A DNA stretch of 64,000 nt from Acidobacteriota bacterium (GTDB taxonomy: Bacteria > Acidobacteriota > Terriglobia > Terriglobales > Acidobacteriaceae), in the NCBI GenBank assembly GCA_021781495.1, contig JAJXWS010000001.1, forward strand, positions 1-64,000, read 5' to 3'. Under the pieces are notes generated by a model. That model was given only the letters and a program-made list of their open reading frames with translations, was not told the origin of the DNA and did no database searches. A program made the position numbers and the translations under genes. How positions within the stretch are numbered: position 1 is the first letter of the stretch; each line of letters begins with the position of its first letter. Shown in pieces: positions 35,671 through 44,825 of this stretch.

Positions 35671-36906
35671 ATGAACCGTAACTTTGTAGCATTGCAAATT
35701 TTGCCTTGGGGACTCGCCATAGCGATCAGCGGCGCCTGCCACGCCCAGATGCCCACGCTGCAAACGCCGTCCGCTGGCGCCACGCAGACACCTTGGGAGA
35801 CCAGCCACATTGCTACAGCGCAGATGCTGGCCGGCAATGCTGCTGCGGAGACGCGCACGCGAGGCACAGAGGATGTGGCCGCACTACCCCCCGCTCCCAT
35901 GCCTGAGTCCTTTGCGGAGTCGAGCAGTCTGACTGGCCTGCCAGCGGCGAACCTGGCCCCGTATTACGTCTCTGCGGGTTATGCTCCAAAGAAGCGGCAG
36001 GCCGTTTGGGGACCCAGCACCAGCGGGCCGTTCTTCACCGGCACGGCGGAAGTGGAACCGATGGGCTCGTCCTACGTGGAACCGTTCCTCTTTGCCAACC
36101 GCAAGAAGGGATCGTCGAGCAACGTATTCAACCAGAAGATGTCTCTGGGGCTGGGCAACAATCTTGAGTTCGACGCCCAGATGCCGATGATTGCAAATTC
36201 GGCGGAGTCGTCTGCGACGCAGTCCGGCAGCACGGTGCGGCAGTTCGGACCGGGGGACCTGCACCTTTCCTTCAAATATCAACTCACGCAGGACCAGAAC
36301 ACCTACAAGCTGCTGGCGCGCCCGGCGCTCGCGCTGACCACGGACTTTTATTTCCCCACCGGCAAGGCGACCGGCTTGCAGCCGAACCGCTACGGCACCG
36401 ACCAGTTTGGCAACGGAAACTTTCAGCAGGGGCTTTCCTTGCTGATCCACAAACGGGTACACCCGTTCGCCTTCTACGGGCAGGTGGGCGACCTGATCGA
36501 AGATCCCGCCCACGTATCCAAGGGCTACGGATACAACAACGGGATCGACACCGTCGCCTCCGGCAGGAATGTGCGCATGGTGGACGGCAACCTGCTCTAC
36601 TACAGCGGCGCGCTGGAGTACGTGATGAACACCAGGCACGGCCTGGGCGTGCTGGCTGAGGTGGACGGGCAGTCGCAGAGCCTGCACAACCTGTTCTTCG
36701 GCAAGGCCACGGCGCCGTCGTACTCCTACCTGGCTGTTGCCCCTGAGTTGGAATTCACAACGCCCGCGGGCAAACGCTTCGGGATTACCTGGGGAGCCGG
36801 AGTGAACATACCGGTGGAGCGGAACAACTTTGAGCGCGTGATAACGCCGATGGTGACGGCCACGTTCTACTTCAACGGCCCCAATGGCGGTCGCAGCTCA
36901 GAGTAG
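35671..36906 (+). CDS. Exported beta-barrel outer-membrane protein (porin/transporter-like)
   Basis: 411 residues. A signal peptide (ILPWGLAIAISGACHAQ) is followed by a Pro/Thr-rich stretch and about 270 residues of alternating polar/aromatic strands ending in VTATFYF, as in outer-membrane barrels. FYFPTGKATGLQPNRYGTDQ and the overall pattern resemble the MetA-pathway phenol degradation-like barrel family (PF13557 type). The transported substrate is unknown. The ATG at 35671 is used because it opens the signal peptide and has AGGGGA just upstream; 49 upstream codons in the same frame are rejected, as they overlap the sigma-54 promoter. Expression should depend on RpoN and an activator. Confidence 0.75.
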   Translation: MNRNFVALQILPWGLAIAISGACHAQMPTLQTPSAGATQTPWETSHIATAQMLAGNAAAETRTRGTEDVAALPPAPMPESFAESSSLTGLPAANLAPYYVSAGYAPKKRQAVWGPSTSGPFFTGTAEVEPMGSSYVEPFLFANRKKGSSSNVFNQKMSLGLGNNLEFDAQMPMIANSAESSATQSGSTVRQFGPGDLHLSFKYQLTQDQNTYKLLARPALALTTDFYFPTGKATGLQPNRYGTDQFGNGNFQQGLSLLIHKRVHPFAFYGQVGDLIEDPAHVSKGYGYNNGIDTVASGRNVRMVDGNLLYYSGALEYVMNTRHGLGVLAEVDGQSQSLHNLFFGKATAPSYSYLAVAPELEFTTPAGKRFGITWGAGVNIPVERNNFERVITPMVTATFYFNGPNGGRSSE

Positions 36907-36932
36907 TGCAGAGCAGGGAAAGCACAAACGGA

Positions 36933-36995
36933 AATCGGCGACCGGTTTCTCTCTTCCGCCGGACTGAAGCGGTAGAAAGAGCCTGGTCGCCGATT
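36933..36995. terminator. Long imperfect hairpin between convergent genes
   Basis: The outer 11 pairs are perfect (36933-36943 with 36985-36995). The stem continues inward with several mismatches and ends in 4 more perfect pairs next to a 9-nt loop. It lies 26 nt after the beta-barrel stop and 37 nt before the frr stop, so it probably terminates both genes. No T-run is present on either side. Confidence 0.6.
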
Positions 36996-37032
36996 GGCCT
37001 GGAACGCTCGTACGCGGCCCGTTGCCGGGCGC

Positions 37033-37620
37033 TCACACCTGCATGACTTCCGCTTCTTTCTTGCGGCTGAGTTCTTCCATCTTGCGAATCTCCTCGTCGG
37101 TCATCTTCTGCACCTCTTCCAGAGCCCGCTTTTCCTCGTCCTCGCTGACCTTCTTATCCTTGGCAAGCTTCTTCAGCGCTTCGTTGCCGTCGCGGCGCAC
37201 GTTGCGGATGGCGGTGCGATACTCCTCCAGCACCTTGTTGAGGTGCTTGACCACCTCGCGGCGGCGCTCCTCCGTCATGGGCGGAATAGGCAGCCGGATG
37301 ATCTTGCCGTCGGACTGGGGATTGAAGCCGAGATCCGAGGTGAGGATGGCCTTCTCAATCTCCTTCAGCACCGTTGGATCCCAGGGCTGAATCAGGATGA
37401 GCTGCGCCTCCGGCGTGGAAAGCTGGGCGAGCTGGCTGATGGGCGTGTGGGTGCCGTAGTAGTCCACTTTGACCTGGTCAAGCATGTGCACGCTGGCGCG
37501 CCCGGTGCGGGTGGATGCGAGGTTTGCCTGGAAGCCGGCGACGGCCTGATCCATGCGCCGCTTCAGATCCGCTGCTAGTTCCTTGAGCGCCGGATTCCCG
37601 GCCATAATCGAGACTGCCAT
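37033..37620 (-). CDS. frr: Ribosome recycling factor
   Basis: 195 residues, within a few residues of the family norm. With EF-G it splits post-termination ribosomes. The sequence shows the conserved core STRTGRASVHMLDQVKVDYYG, the C-terminal long helix motif RREVVKHLNKVLEEYRTAIRNVRRD, and a Glu/Lys-rich coiled-coil end. GAGGA is 9 nt before the ATG at 37620; a second in-frame Met five codons on is less likely. In many bacteria frr follows pyrH and tsf. Here it follows lipA in the same direction, with 73 nt between. Confidence 0.97.
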   Translation of the reverse strand: MAVSIMAGNPALKELAADLKRRMDQAVAGFQANLASTRTGRASVHMLDQVKVDYYGTHTPISQLAQLSTPEAQLILIQPWDPTVLKEIEKAILTSDLGFNPQSDGKIIRLPIPPMTEERRREVVKHLNKVLEEYRTAIRNVRRDGNEALKKLAKDKKVSEDEEKRALEEVQKMTDEEIRKMEELSRKKEAEVMQV

Positions 37621-37693
37621 AGGGTTTCATCCTCGTAGTGCCAAACTGCCAACGGCTATTCTACAACCTCGCGGCGCAAACGCTTGCGCGGGC

Positions 37694-38599
37694 TTAAGCC
37701 AGCACGGCGAGCCCCGTGGAAGCTGCCTGCTCATGCGCATGATAGCTGGAGCGGACCAGCGGGCCGGACTCGACGTGGCGAAAGCCCATCCGCAGCGCCT
37801 CGGCCTTCAGCTCCGCAAACTCGCGCGGCGTGTACAGCCGGGCCATGGGCAGGTGATCGCGCGAGGGCCGCAGATACTGCCCGATGGTGAGAATGTCGCA
37901 GTGGGCCGCGGCCAGATCGCGAAAGACCTGGAGCAGCTCGGCGGTCTCTTCGCCAAGGCCGACCATCACGCCGGACTTGGTCACTCCCGCAGGGTTCAGC
38001 TCTTTGGCGTAGCGCAGCAGCTCCAGCGTGCGCTCGTAGCGTGCGCCGGAGCGCACGGCGCGGTAGAGCCGCGGCACGGACTCGGTGTTGTGGTTCAGCA
38101 CCGCAGGCCGCGCATCGACAACGATGCGGATGGCCTCCGCGTCGCCCTGAAAGTCGGGAATCAGCACCTCGACACGGCAGTGGGGTGCCTGGCGGCGAAT
38201 CTCCTCAATCACCATGGCAAAGGCGCGGGCTCCGCCGCGCAGATCATCATCGCGGTTCACGCTGGTGATCACGGCATATTCCAGCCCGAGGGCGGCAACG
38301 GCCTCTGCCACGCGGCGAGGCTCGTCGAAATCAATCGGCTCCGGGCGGCCCTTGGGCACGGCGCAAAAGCCGCAGCGGCGCGTGCACAGGTTGCCCAGCA
38401 TCATGAAGGTGGCGGTCTTGTGGTGCCAGCACTCGCCAATGTTGGGGCACTGGGCGCTCTCGCACACCGTGTTCAGGTTGAGCGAGCGGGCCAGCCGCTT
38501 GAGGTCATGGTAATTTTCCCCCACCGGCGCGCGCGCCTTCAGCCACTCCGGCTTGGGAGCCGGAGCCTTGCGCGCGGGTGATATCTGTACCAGTTCCAT
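37694..38599 (-). CDS. lipA: Lipoyl synthase (radical SAM)
   Basis: 301 residues. It inserts two sulfurs into protein-bound octanoyl groups, completing the lipoyl cofactor for 2-oxoacid dehydrogenases and GcvH. Both iron-sulfur sites are intact: the auxiliary cluster Cys46, Cys51, Cys57 (in CESAQCPNIGEC) and the radical SAM CTRRCGFC (Cys72, 76, 79). The C-terminal RSSYHA Ser that also ligates the auxiliary cluster is present. The Met at 38599 is chosen because similarity begins there. A TACAAT box ends 9 nt upstream, and no ribosome site is evident, so the mRNA may be nearly leaderless. lipB is not nearby. Confidence 0.97.
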   Translation of the reverse strand: MELVQISPARKAPAPKPEWLKARAPVGENYHDLKRLARSLNLNTVCESAQCPNIGECWHHKTATFMMLGNLCTRRCGFCAVPKGRPEPIDFDEPRRVAEAVAALGLEYAVITSVNRDDDLRGGARAFAMVIEEIRRQAPHCRVEVLIPDFQGDAEAIRIVVDARPAVLNHNTESVPRLYRAVRSGARYERTLELLRYAKELNPAGVTKSGVMVGLGEETAELLQVFRDLAAAHCDILTIGQYLRPSRDHLPMARLYTPREFAELKAEALRMGFRHVESGPLVRSSYHAHEQAASTGLAVLA

Positions 38600-38608
38600 C
38601 CTGCAATG

Positions 38609-38614
38609 ATTGTA
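38609..38614 (-). promoter_or_regulatory. Candidate -10 box for lipA
   Basis: TACAAT on the minus strand with 9 nt between it and the lipA ATG. The geometry predicts a leader of zero to three bases. Confidence 0.45.
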
Positions 38615-38703
38615 ACGGGAGCCGGAGCAGGCGCTCCTGCATCTTAAGATGAGGAAACCGCAGTTCATCTCTGCCGATGCATCGGCGGAACGCGAGAGAA
38701 CGC

Positions 38704-39666
38704 ATGAGACGCTGGCTGATGGCAATGGCGCTGATCCCGCTTGTGGCGCTTGGGACGGCGCGCGGCACGGAACTGCATAAGCGCGAGGGCCAGCGGCTGC
38801 ACTGGCACCTGCGAAGGCATCCCGTGGTGGCGCTCACCTTTGACGACCTGCCGGCGGGGGGCGACCTGCTCCCCGGCGACACGCGCGCCCGGATCGCCGC
38901 GGACCTGGCCGGCCAGTTGCGCGCACACCGCCTGAAGGGTGTGTACGGCTTTGTGAATGCCGTTGAGCTGGAGGACGACCCGGACACGCAGGACGCCTTG
39001 CGCATCTGGGTCCGGCAGGGCATGAACATCGGCAGCCATACGTGGTCGCATCCCTCCGTGAACGATGTGAGCGCGGTGCAGTTTGAGCAGGAGATCGCGC
39101 GGAATGAGCCGGCGCTGACCCGTTATGCCGACGGGCGCGACTGGCGCTGGTTCCGCTATCCCTACCTGCAGGAGGGCGAAACGCTGGAGAAGCGCCGCGC
39201 CGTGCGAGCCTACCTGAAGGACCACGGCTACCGCATCGCCCAGGTGACACTGAACTTCAACGACGACGACTGGGACGACGCCTACGGGCGGTGTCTGGCA
39301 AAGCATGAGGATGCCTCGATCGCCTGGCTTGAGCAGAGCTACCTGCAGAATGCTGCCCAGTTTCTCACCGTGGGGCGGCGCGAAGAGAAGATCGCCTTTG
39401 GGCGCGAGATTCCCAACGTGCTGCTGCTGCACGAAACGGCCTTTACCACCCGCATGCTGCCCGACCTGTTGCAGCTCCTGCACCGGCAGGGCTTTCGCTT
39501 CCAGTCGCTGGCCGAAGTGGAGCGCGACCCGGCGTACAACGTGGACCCGGACGCCGCGCTGCCGGAGGGCGGGTCACTGCCGAACCAGATCCTGAATTCC
39601 AGGCATCTGGCCTATCCGCCCTTCACGCCGGAGCCGGAAGACAGGCTGTCCACGATATGCCGTTAA
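38704..39666 (+). CDS. Secreted polysaccharide deacetylase family protein
   Basis: 320 residues from the ATG at 38704. A signal peptide (MRRWLMAMALIPLVALGTARG) precedes a NodB-type domain (CE4). Motif 1 is VALTFDDLP, with the catalytic-base and metal Asp residues; motif 2 is SHTWSHP, with the metal histidines; RYPYLQEG is motif 3. The C-terminal LLLHET supplies the later His motif. The family removes N- or O-acetyl groups from chitin, peptidoglycan or exopolysaccharide. It differs from cytoplasmic HpnK-like deacetylases in carrying a signal peptide. The upstream in-frame start at 38677 would bury the signal peptide. It is divergent from lipA. Confidence 0.87.
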   Translation: MRRWLMAMALIPLVALGTARGTELHKREGQRLHWHLRRHPVVALTFDDLPAGGDLLPGDTRARIAADLAGQLRAHRLKGVYGFVNAVELEDDPDTQDALRIWVRQGMNIGSHTWSHPSVNDVSAVQFEQEIARNEPALTRYADGRDWRWFRYPYLQEGETLEKRRAVRAYLKDHGYRIAQVTLNFNDDDWDDAYGRCLAKHEDASIAWLEQSYLQNAAQFLTVGRREEKIAFGREIPNVLLLHETAFTTRMLPDLLQLLHRQGFRFQSLAEVERDPAYNVDPDAALPEGGSLPNQILNSRHLAYPPFTPEPEDRLSTICR

Positions 39667-39679
39667 CACGGCGTGTTCG

Positions 39680-40057
39680 CTATTTGAGCTTTGCGCGCAC
39701 TTCCGGCCGGATTAGGTAGAGGAAGAAGACAGCGTTCAGAAGCCCCTGAACCATGGCGGGCGCCTGGTGCAGGGTAAAGAAGATCCACAGGTTGTACCCG
39801 GCCAGCAGCAGAACCGCGGCCAGCGTGAGAGCCCAGGCCCAGCGCATCAGCAGGAACAGGCCCGCGCTGGCGGCAATAAACGCGGTGGAGAAGAGCAGAA
39901 AGAGCGCCGGGTAACGGCCGCCATCCGCCACGCCCAGGATGATAACCCCAGCCAGCACCAGCAGATACAGGCTGATGGCGGCCAGCCCCGGAAGGGGAAA
40001 CCGGGTTGCTCCGGGCGTCTGCGGAGCGGGCGAGTCGGGAGCGGGCTGGGTAGTCAT
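39680..40057 (-). CDS. Hypothetical four-helix membrane protein
   Basis: 125 residues. A Pro-rich N-terminal tail (about 20 residues) precedes four predicted membrane helices separated by very short loops, ending in the basic tail RPEVRAKLK. Its start overlaps the stop of the upstream cytochrome gene by 4 nt, so the two are translationally coupled. It may be a membrane partner of the cytochrome, but no haem or quinone motif is visible. The family is unknown to me. Confidence 0.7.
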   Translation of the reverse strand: MTTQPAPDSPAPQTPGATRFPLPGLAAISLYLLVLAGVIILGVADGGRYPALFLLFSTAFIAASAGLFLLMRWAWALTLAAVLLLAGYNLWIFFTLHQAPAMVQGLLNAVFFLYLIRPEVRAKLK

Positions 40058-40419
40058 AGCGTGTGCAGGTAGACGATCAGATCGCGCAGGTCATTGTCGT
40101 TGATCTGCGTGGCCGGCATGGTGCCGTGCCCATGCAGAATGGTGTCCGCCAGGCGCTCATCGGTGGGCGGTGCGCCAGAGGGCATGGCCTGCTGCTTGGT
40201 CAGCGCCTGCAGTCCCGGCCCGTGCAGGCCCGCGGTGGTCGTGGGATAGTGGCAGCGGGCGCAGTCGCGCTGGAAGACCTGCGCGCCGCGCGCCTCCTGC
40301 AGTGTCCACTGGGAGGCGGGCTTGGAGGGAGGCAGCGAGCGGCAGCCTGCAACGCCGGCCGCCAGGCCCGCAGCGCAGGCAGAAATCGCAAAAACAGCAG
40401 CAAAGGAGCGCATAGGCAT
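40054..40419 (-). CDS. Small cytochrome c, probable lipoprotein
   Basis: 121 residues. The signal peptide ends in a lipobox-like AGVAG-C (Cys26), suggesting membrane anchoring on the periplasmic side. The haem site CARCH (residues 53-57) and the distal Met101 in HGTMPATQI are those of a class I cytochrome c (PF13442-like), with the closing helix DLRDLIVYLHTL. It is a likely one-electron carrier. AGGA lies 5 nt before the ATG. It is cotranscribed with a four-helix membrane protein, and its redox partner is not evident. Confidence 0.88.
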   Translation of the reverse strand: MPMRSFAAVFAISACAAGLAAGVAGCRSLPPSKPASQWTLQEARGAQVFQRDCARCHYPTTTAGLHGPGLQALTKQQAMPSGAPPTDERLADTILHGHGTMPATQINDNDLRDLIVYLHTL

Positions 40420-40440
40420 TCGTTTCCTGATGATACAGCC

Positions 40441-42099
40441 TCACTCCGCCGCGGCAATGGCCTCGCAGATTCGCTGGACTGCGGCTTCCTCCGCCTCGCT
40501 TCCGGGCCGGTGTCCATTTAGAAGGATGGAGAAGGCCACTGTCTTTCCGCTATTCGCCGTCAGGTAGCCGGAGAGCGCGCTGGTCTCATCCAGCGTGCCC
40601 GTCTTGGCCCACATGCGCCCCTTGAGCGGAGAGTTGCGGTAGCGCCCCGCCAGCGTGCCATCCACGCCCGCCACCGGCAGGGTGGCCCGCCACGTTGCGC
40701 CCCACGCCTGGCGCGATGCAAAGGCCAGCAGCTGCGTAAAGGCACGCGGCGCAATGCGGTCGTTCATGCTCATGCCGGAGCCGTCGTAAAAGAAGAAATC
40801 GTCGTCCTTGACGCCTGCGTCGAGCAGGAACTGGCGCACCACGCGGGTGCCCTGCGCAAAGCTGCCGTCCAGGCCAAAGGTCTTGCCCAGCAGCCGCAGC
40901 AGCAGCTCGGCATGCAGGTTCTGGCTCACCTTGTTGGTCACCGTAATATCTTCCGCAACCGGAACCGAGAGATGCGTCGCCAGCACGCGGCGGCCATTCA
41001 GGGGCGCGGCAATGTTGACCAGCTCCGCTGGCTTGAGCTTCAGCGGCTGATCGCGCTCGGCTGCAAACTCCCCGGTTCCGTCTGGAAACCGGTGCGCAGA
41101 GGTGGAGCCGCGAGAGACCGGAATCCCGCGATTCTGCAGCGCCTGGACAAACGCCGCGGCGGTAAACTCGGCCGGGTCATCCACGGCCAGGCTGGCGTGG
41201 AACCCGGCTGCCGGCGCGGTTCCCCAGGCGCGGACCAGCAGGCTGCCCGGTCGGCGGAAGAGACCCGGGTGCGCCGCCTGCCCCGCGGGCGCAATCGTCA
41301 TGGAGTTGTCGAGCGTGTAGTAGTCCACGGGCGGGTTCCACTCAGACCGGATGCCGGTGGGCGCGGAACTGTCGGACTCTAGGCTGATCTCCGTCGTGTT
41401 GTCATTGAACGTAAGAGCGGAGACCGGCGCTCCGTAGCTCCACTGCAGGTCGTCCCATGCCCACGAGGCACCGTAGGGCTCGTAAAGAAAAAAGCTGTCA
41501 TCACCGATCACGCTGCCATCCACATTGCGAACGCCGGCCTGCAACACCTCCTGCGCCAGCAGATCGAGGACAGTCATCGGTTTGGGCTTTACCTGAGCCT
41601 GGGCCTGAGCCGGAGCCTGGGCCTGCGTCTGCGTCTGGGTTTCGGCCACCGGCGTGGCGGCAGGCTCCTGGTAGGGATACTGGCGCGCGCTGAGGGTGGG
41701 ATCGCCCACGCCCAGCAGGATGAGGTCCCCGTGCAGGGTACCCGCGGCGTCCACCTCTCCGCTGGCTACAACATTCGTGCTCCAGGTGAGCGTTTCCACC
41801 GGCAGCAGCGCAAAGGCAGCCGCGGTGGTGGCCAGCTTGGCATTGGAGGCAGGTGTAAAGAGCCGGCCCTCGTTCCACCCATACAGCGGCTGCCCGTCGA
41901 GCGTGGTCACACTGATGCCGAAATCGGCATGGCTGAGCGCGGGGTCCGCTAGAATCGCGCGAATGCGATCTGCCAGCGGCCCCGGCGCCGATGCCGGGTG
42001 CGGACGGGGCCGGGCATGGCGGGTCTGGGCATGCAGCCCGGCATTTGCGCCAAGCACAACAGCCAGCAGGAGCAACACAACGCGGCGAAAGCTTGCCAT
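40441..42099 (-). CDS. dacB: D-alanyl-D-alanine carboxypeptidase/endopeptidase, PBP4 family
   Basis: 552 residues from the ATG at 42099. A signal peptide ([21 protein letters not shown]) is followed by the penicillin-binding S13 domain. The three catalytic motifs are SNAK (Ser85, Lys88), SGMSMND (SxN-equivalent) and KTGTL near the C-terminus. The enzyme trims or cleaves peptidoglycan cross-links in the periplasm. An unusual low-complexity tract of Gln/Ala/Thr/Pro ([15 protein letters not shown]) interrupts the inserted domain at about residue 165; its coding DNA is made of near-hexameric repeats. The start has a TACACT box 6 nt upstream and no ribosome site, predicting a leaderless transcript. 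Confidence 0.9.
   Translation of the reverse strand: MASFRRVVLLLLAVVLGANAGLHAQTRHARPRPHPASAPGPLADRIRAILADPALSHADFGISVTTLDGQPLYGWNEGRLFTPASNAKLATTAAAFALLPVETLTWSTNVVASGEVDAAGTLHGDLILLGVGDPTLSARQYPYQEPAATPVAETQTQTQAQAPAQAQAQVKPKPMTVLDLLAQEVLQAGVRNVDGSVIGDDSFFLYEPYGASWAWDDLQWSYGAPVSALTFNDNTTEISLESDSSAPTGIRSEWNPPVDYYTLDNSMTIAPAGQAAHPGLFRRPGSLLVRAWGTAPAAGFHASLAVDDPAEFTAAAFVQALQNRGIPVSRGSTSAHRFPDGTGEFAAERDQPLKLKPAELVNIAAPLNGRRVLATHLSVPVAEDITVTNKVSQNLHAELLLRLLGKTFGLDGSFAQGTRVVRQFLLDAGVKDDDFFFYDGSGMSMNDRIAPRAFTQLLAFASRQAWGATWRATLPVAGVDGTLAGRYRNSPLKGRMWAKTGTLDETSALSGYLTANSGKTVAFSILLNGHRPGSEAEEAAVQRICEAIAAAE
41590..41645. repeat. Hexamer-like tandem repeats inside dacB
   Basis: On the plus strand the DNA reads as degenerate repeats of the type GCCTGx/GCGTCT, encoding alternating Gln with Ala or Thr on the minus strand. 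Length changes in multiples of 6 would keep the frame. Confidence 0.6.
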
Positions 42100-42105
42100 G
42101 GCGGG

Positions 42106-42111
42106 AGTGTA
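42106..42111 (-). promoter_or_regulatory. -10 box of dacB with leaderless geometry
   Basis: TACACT on the minus strand with exactly 6 nt to the ATG, so the predicted start of transcription is the A of the start codon. Confidence 0.5.
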
Positions 42112-42149
42112 GCAGGGTTTGCAGCCACGGTCTGCCACGCCATCCCGCG

Positions 42150-42155
42150 TAAAAT
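42150..42155 (+). promoter_or_regulatory. -10 box of folP with leaderless geometry
   Basis: TAAAAT ends 5 nt before the GTG at 42161. It supports GTG as the start and predicts a leaderless mRNA. It is divergent from the dacB promoter 40 bp away. Confidence 0.45.
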
Positions 42156-42160
42156 GAGCA

Positions 42161-43126
42161 GTGGAGAACGCAGCGAAGATGCACGAACCCAACCCAGGCC
42201 GAGTGCGCGCCACGTGCCGCTGGCAGCTGCGCACGCGCACGCTGCCGCTGGGTCAGCGCACGCTCGTGATGGGCATCGTGAACATTACGCCGGACTCCTT
42301 CAGCGACGGCGGCGCATTCTTCCACTCGCAGGCCGCCATCGCGCACGCGCTCCAACTGCTGGATGACGGAGCGGATCTGCTGGATCTTGGCGCGGAAAGC
42401 ACCCGGCCCGGCTCGCACGCCGGTGGCGCAGGCGACAGTGCCGGGGGGCCTCCCGTGGTGAGCGCCGACGAGGAGCAGGCGCGCCTGTTGCCAGTGCTGG
42501 AAGGGATTCTGGCCGAGCGGCCGGAGACTGTCCTCTCCGTGGACACCTATAAGGCAGCCACGGCGCGGGCGGCTCTGGCCGCAGGCGCGGAGGTCGTCAA
42601 CGATGTCAGCGGCTTCCGGTGGGATGCGGAGATGGCAGGCGTCTGCGCACAGGCCGGCTGCGGCGTGGTCCTGATGCATACGCGCGGGCGGCCCGAGGAG
42701 TGGCGCAATCTGCCGGCGTTGGATGCCGATGCGCTGCTGCGCTCCGTAAGCACGGGACTGGCAGAGAGCCTGGAAGCTGGGGCAAAGGCGGGCGTTGCTG
42801 CTGAGTCTGTCGTGCTGGACCCCGGCTACGGCTTCGGCAAGAACTACGAGGAGAACTACGCACTGCTGGCGCGGCAGTCCGAGCTGCTCGCCTTGGGGCG
42901 TCCGCTGCTGGCGGGCGTATCGCGAAAGTCATTTCTGGGACGAACCCTGGCCGGATTGCACGGTGGGCAGGATGCGCCCGTGGCTGCGCGAGAGACGGCG
43001 AGCCTGGCCGCCATGGTCGCCGCCATTCTGCATGGCGCCTCCATCGTTCGCGTTCACAGCGTGCGTCCTGCGGTGGAGGCTGCGCGCATCGCCGACGCAA
43101 TATTGGCCGAGCAACCCGAGCGTTGA
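42161..43126 (+). CDS. folP: Dihydropteroate synthase
   Basis: 321 residues. It condenses para-aminobenzoate with 6-hydroxymethyl-dihydropterin diphosphate in folate synthesis and is the sulfonamide target. Motifs present are [40 protein letters not shown] and GVSRKSFLG, all typical. The loop after ESTRPG is lengthened by a Gly/Ala-rich stretch. The GTG at 42161 follows a TAAAAT box by 5 nt; an ATG at 42179 is an alternative start that would shorten the protein by 6 residues. The pabBC fusion at 57965 supplies its para-aminobenzoate substrate. Confidence 0.95.
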   Translation: MENAAKMHEPNPGRVRATCRWQLRTRTLPLGQRTLVMGIVNITPDSFSDGGAFFHSQAAIAHALQLLDDGADLLDLGAESTRPGSHAGGAGDSAGGPPVVSADEEQARLLPVLEGILAERPETVLSVDTYKAATARAALAAGAEVVNDVSGFRWDAEMAGVCAQAGCGVVLMHTRGRPEEWRNLPALDADALLRSVSTGLAESLEAGAKAGVAAESVVLDPGYGFGKNYEENYALLARQSELLALGRPLLAGVSRKSFLGRTLAGLHGGQDAPVAARETASLAAMVAAILHGASIVRVHSVRPAVEAARIADAILAEQPER

Positions 43127-43163
43127 ACGCGACAACTGCGCCTGCCGCACCGAATACCCGATT

Positions 43164-43182
43164 GCTCTTCGAGCTGAAGAGC
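43164..43182 (+). terminator. Weak hairpin after folP
   Basis: A 7-bp stem GCTCTTC/GAAGAGC with a GAGCT loop, 37 nt past the folP stop. It has no T-run, so its role in termination is doubtful. The rest of the 267-nt gap before purA shows nothing else recognisable. Confidence 0.3.
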
Positions 43183-43393
43183 CAGTTGCAACTCCATAGT
43201 TAGCCATTGCAAGACTTTGGCTCCAGGATGTTCCCGCGACGTGCAGCTGCCCTGAAACACTCCGAGCTGGAGGACCGAGGGTTTATCATCGATGAGGGTG
43301 CGAGCGGGATGTCCCACCAGTACCGAAGCTCCAGATTCAGGCTCCTGCGGGACCACTGGGGTACTGAGCAATTTCCTTGAGAAACGGAATCAG

Positions 43394-44710
43394 ATGCGAG
43401 CAAAGACTGCGGTAGTGCTGGGCGCCCAGTGGGGCGACGAGGGCAAAGGCAAGATTGTGGATGTGTTAAGCGAGCGGTTCAGCGCCGTGGCGCGCTACGC
43501 GGGCGGACACAATGCCGGTCACACGGTCATCCACGGCGAGCAGAAGTTTGTGCTGCAACTGATTCCCTGCGGCATCCTGCGCAAGGGCTGCCAAAGCGTG
43601 ATCGGCAACGGCGTCGTGTTGGATCCGATTGCCTTTCTGAAGGAAGTGGCCAAGCTGCGCGAACTGGGCATCGACGTGGATGGGGCCTTGCACGTCTCCA
43701 ACCGCGCCCAGGTCATCCTGCCCTATCACCGCATGATCGAGCTTGCCGCGGAGAGCGCTCCCGGCCGGCAGAAGATTGGCACCACAAGCCGCGGCATTGG
43801 CCCGGCCTACGAAGACAAGATGGCCCGCGGCGGTCTGCGCGTTGTGGATCTGCTCCGGCCCGACCTGCTCAAGACGCACATCGAGGCCGCCTGCGCGGAG
43901 AAGAACGCCATCGCGCATGCGCTGTTCGGCACTGACCCGCTGGACCCGGCAAAGATGTATGACGAGTATGCGGCGGCAGCCGAAAAGATCAGGCCGTTTG
44001 TCACCGACACTGGCCGGCTCCTGAACGGAATCCTGCGCGAAGGCGGCAACGTGATGTTTGAAGGCGCGCAGGGCACCATGCTCGACATCGACCATGGAAC
44101 GTATCCGTTTGTCACATCTTCCAGCGCAACGGCAGGCGGAGCCGCGACCGGAACCGGCGTGGGTCCAACGGCCATCGGCACGGTAGTCAGCGTGACCAAG
44201 GCGTACGTCACGCGCGTGGGCGAAGGCCCCTTCCCGACGGAGATCCATGATGAGGTGGGCGCGCATCTGCAGGCACGCGGGCACGAGTTCGGCGCCGTAA
44301 CGGGCCGGCCGCGGCGCTGCGGCTGGCTGGACATGCCGCTGCTGCGCTACTCCAACCAGGTGAACGGAGCGGAGTGGCTGGTGGTAACCAAGATGGACGT
44401 AATGGACGAACTGGACGAAATCCCGGTCTGCGTGGCCTATGAGATTAACGGCAAGGTCACTGACGAGATTCCCGCCGATGTGCAAGGCCTGGAAGAGATT
44501 AAGCCCGTCTACACGCGGCTGAAGGGCTGGCGCCAGTCCACCGAGGGCATCACCGAGTTCGACCGGCTACCCAAGGCGGCGCAGGAGTATCTGCGCTTCC
44601 AGGAGCGGGAGAGCGGCGCCCGGATCGGTATGGTATCCACGGGCCCGGACCGCGACCAGACGATGGTGCTGCCGGAGTTTGCCGCAGCACTGGACGAAAT
44701 TCACAGGTAA
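43394..44710 (+). CDS. purA: Adenylosuccinate synthetase
   Basis: 438 residues, near the family length of about 430. It joins IMP and aspartate using GTP, the first step from IMP to AMP. The GTP/IMP P-loop QWGDEGKGKIVD follows the N-terminus directly, and the base GGHNAGHT, the IMP contact TTSRGIGPAYEDK and the aspartate loop ATGTGVGP / VTGRPRRCGW are intact. The Met at 43394 is used since similarity begins there; 34 further upstream codons in frame have no family counterpart. A GC-rich stem lies after the gene. Confidence 0.97.
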   Translation: MRAKTAVVLGAQWGDEGKGKIVDVLSERFSAVARYAGGHNAGHTVIHGEQKFVLQLIPCGILRKGCQSVIGNGVVLDPIAFLKEVAKLRELGIDVDGALHVSNRAQVILPYHRMIELAAESAPGRQKIGTTSRGIGPAYEDKMARGGLRVVDLLRPDLLKTHIEAACAEKNAIAHALFGTDPLDPAKMYDEYAAAAEKIRPFVTDTGRLLNGILREGGNVMFEGAQGTMLDIDHGTYPFVTSSSATAGGAATGTGVGPTAIGTVVSVTKAYVTRVGEGPFPTEIHDEVGAHLQARGHEFGAVTGRPRRCGWLDMPLLRYSNQVNGAEWLVVTKMDVMDELDEIPVCVAYEINGKVTDEIPADVQGLEEIKPVYTRLKGWRQSTEGITEFDRLPKAAQEYLRFQERESGARIGMVSTGPDRDQTMVLPEFAAALDEIHR

Positions 44711-44724
44711 ACTAAAGCGACCCG

Positions 44725-44739
44725 CCCGGCACCGCCGGG
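44725..44739 (+). terminator. GC-rich hairpin after purA
   Basis: Perfect 6-bp stem CCCGGC/GCCGGG with an ACC loop, 14 nt past the purA stop. Only a short T-run follows (ATCCTTTG), so termination is likely but not assured. Confidence 0.45.
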
Positions 44740-44825
44740 ATCCTTTGCGCAAGAACAGGAATGCTGTCTTTGTGAGAGGGTATCCTCGGCCGGGGCAGGG
44801 CAACGGTAGATCAGGTTGGATTGCC

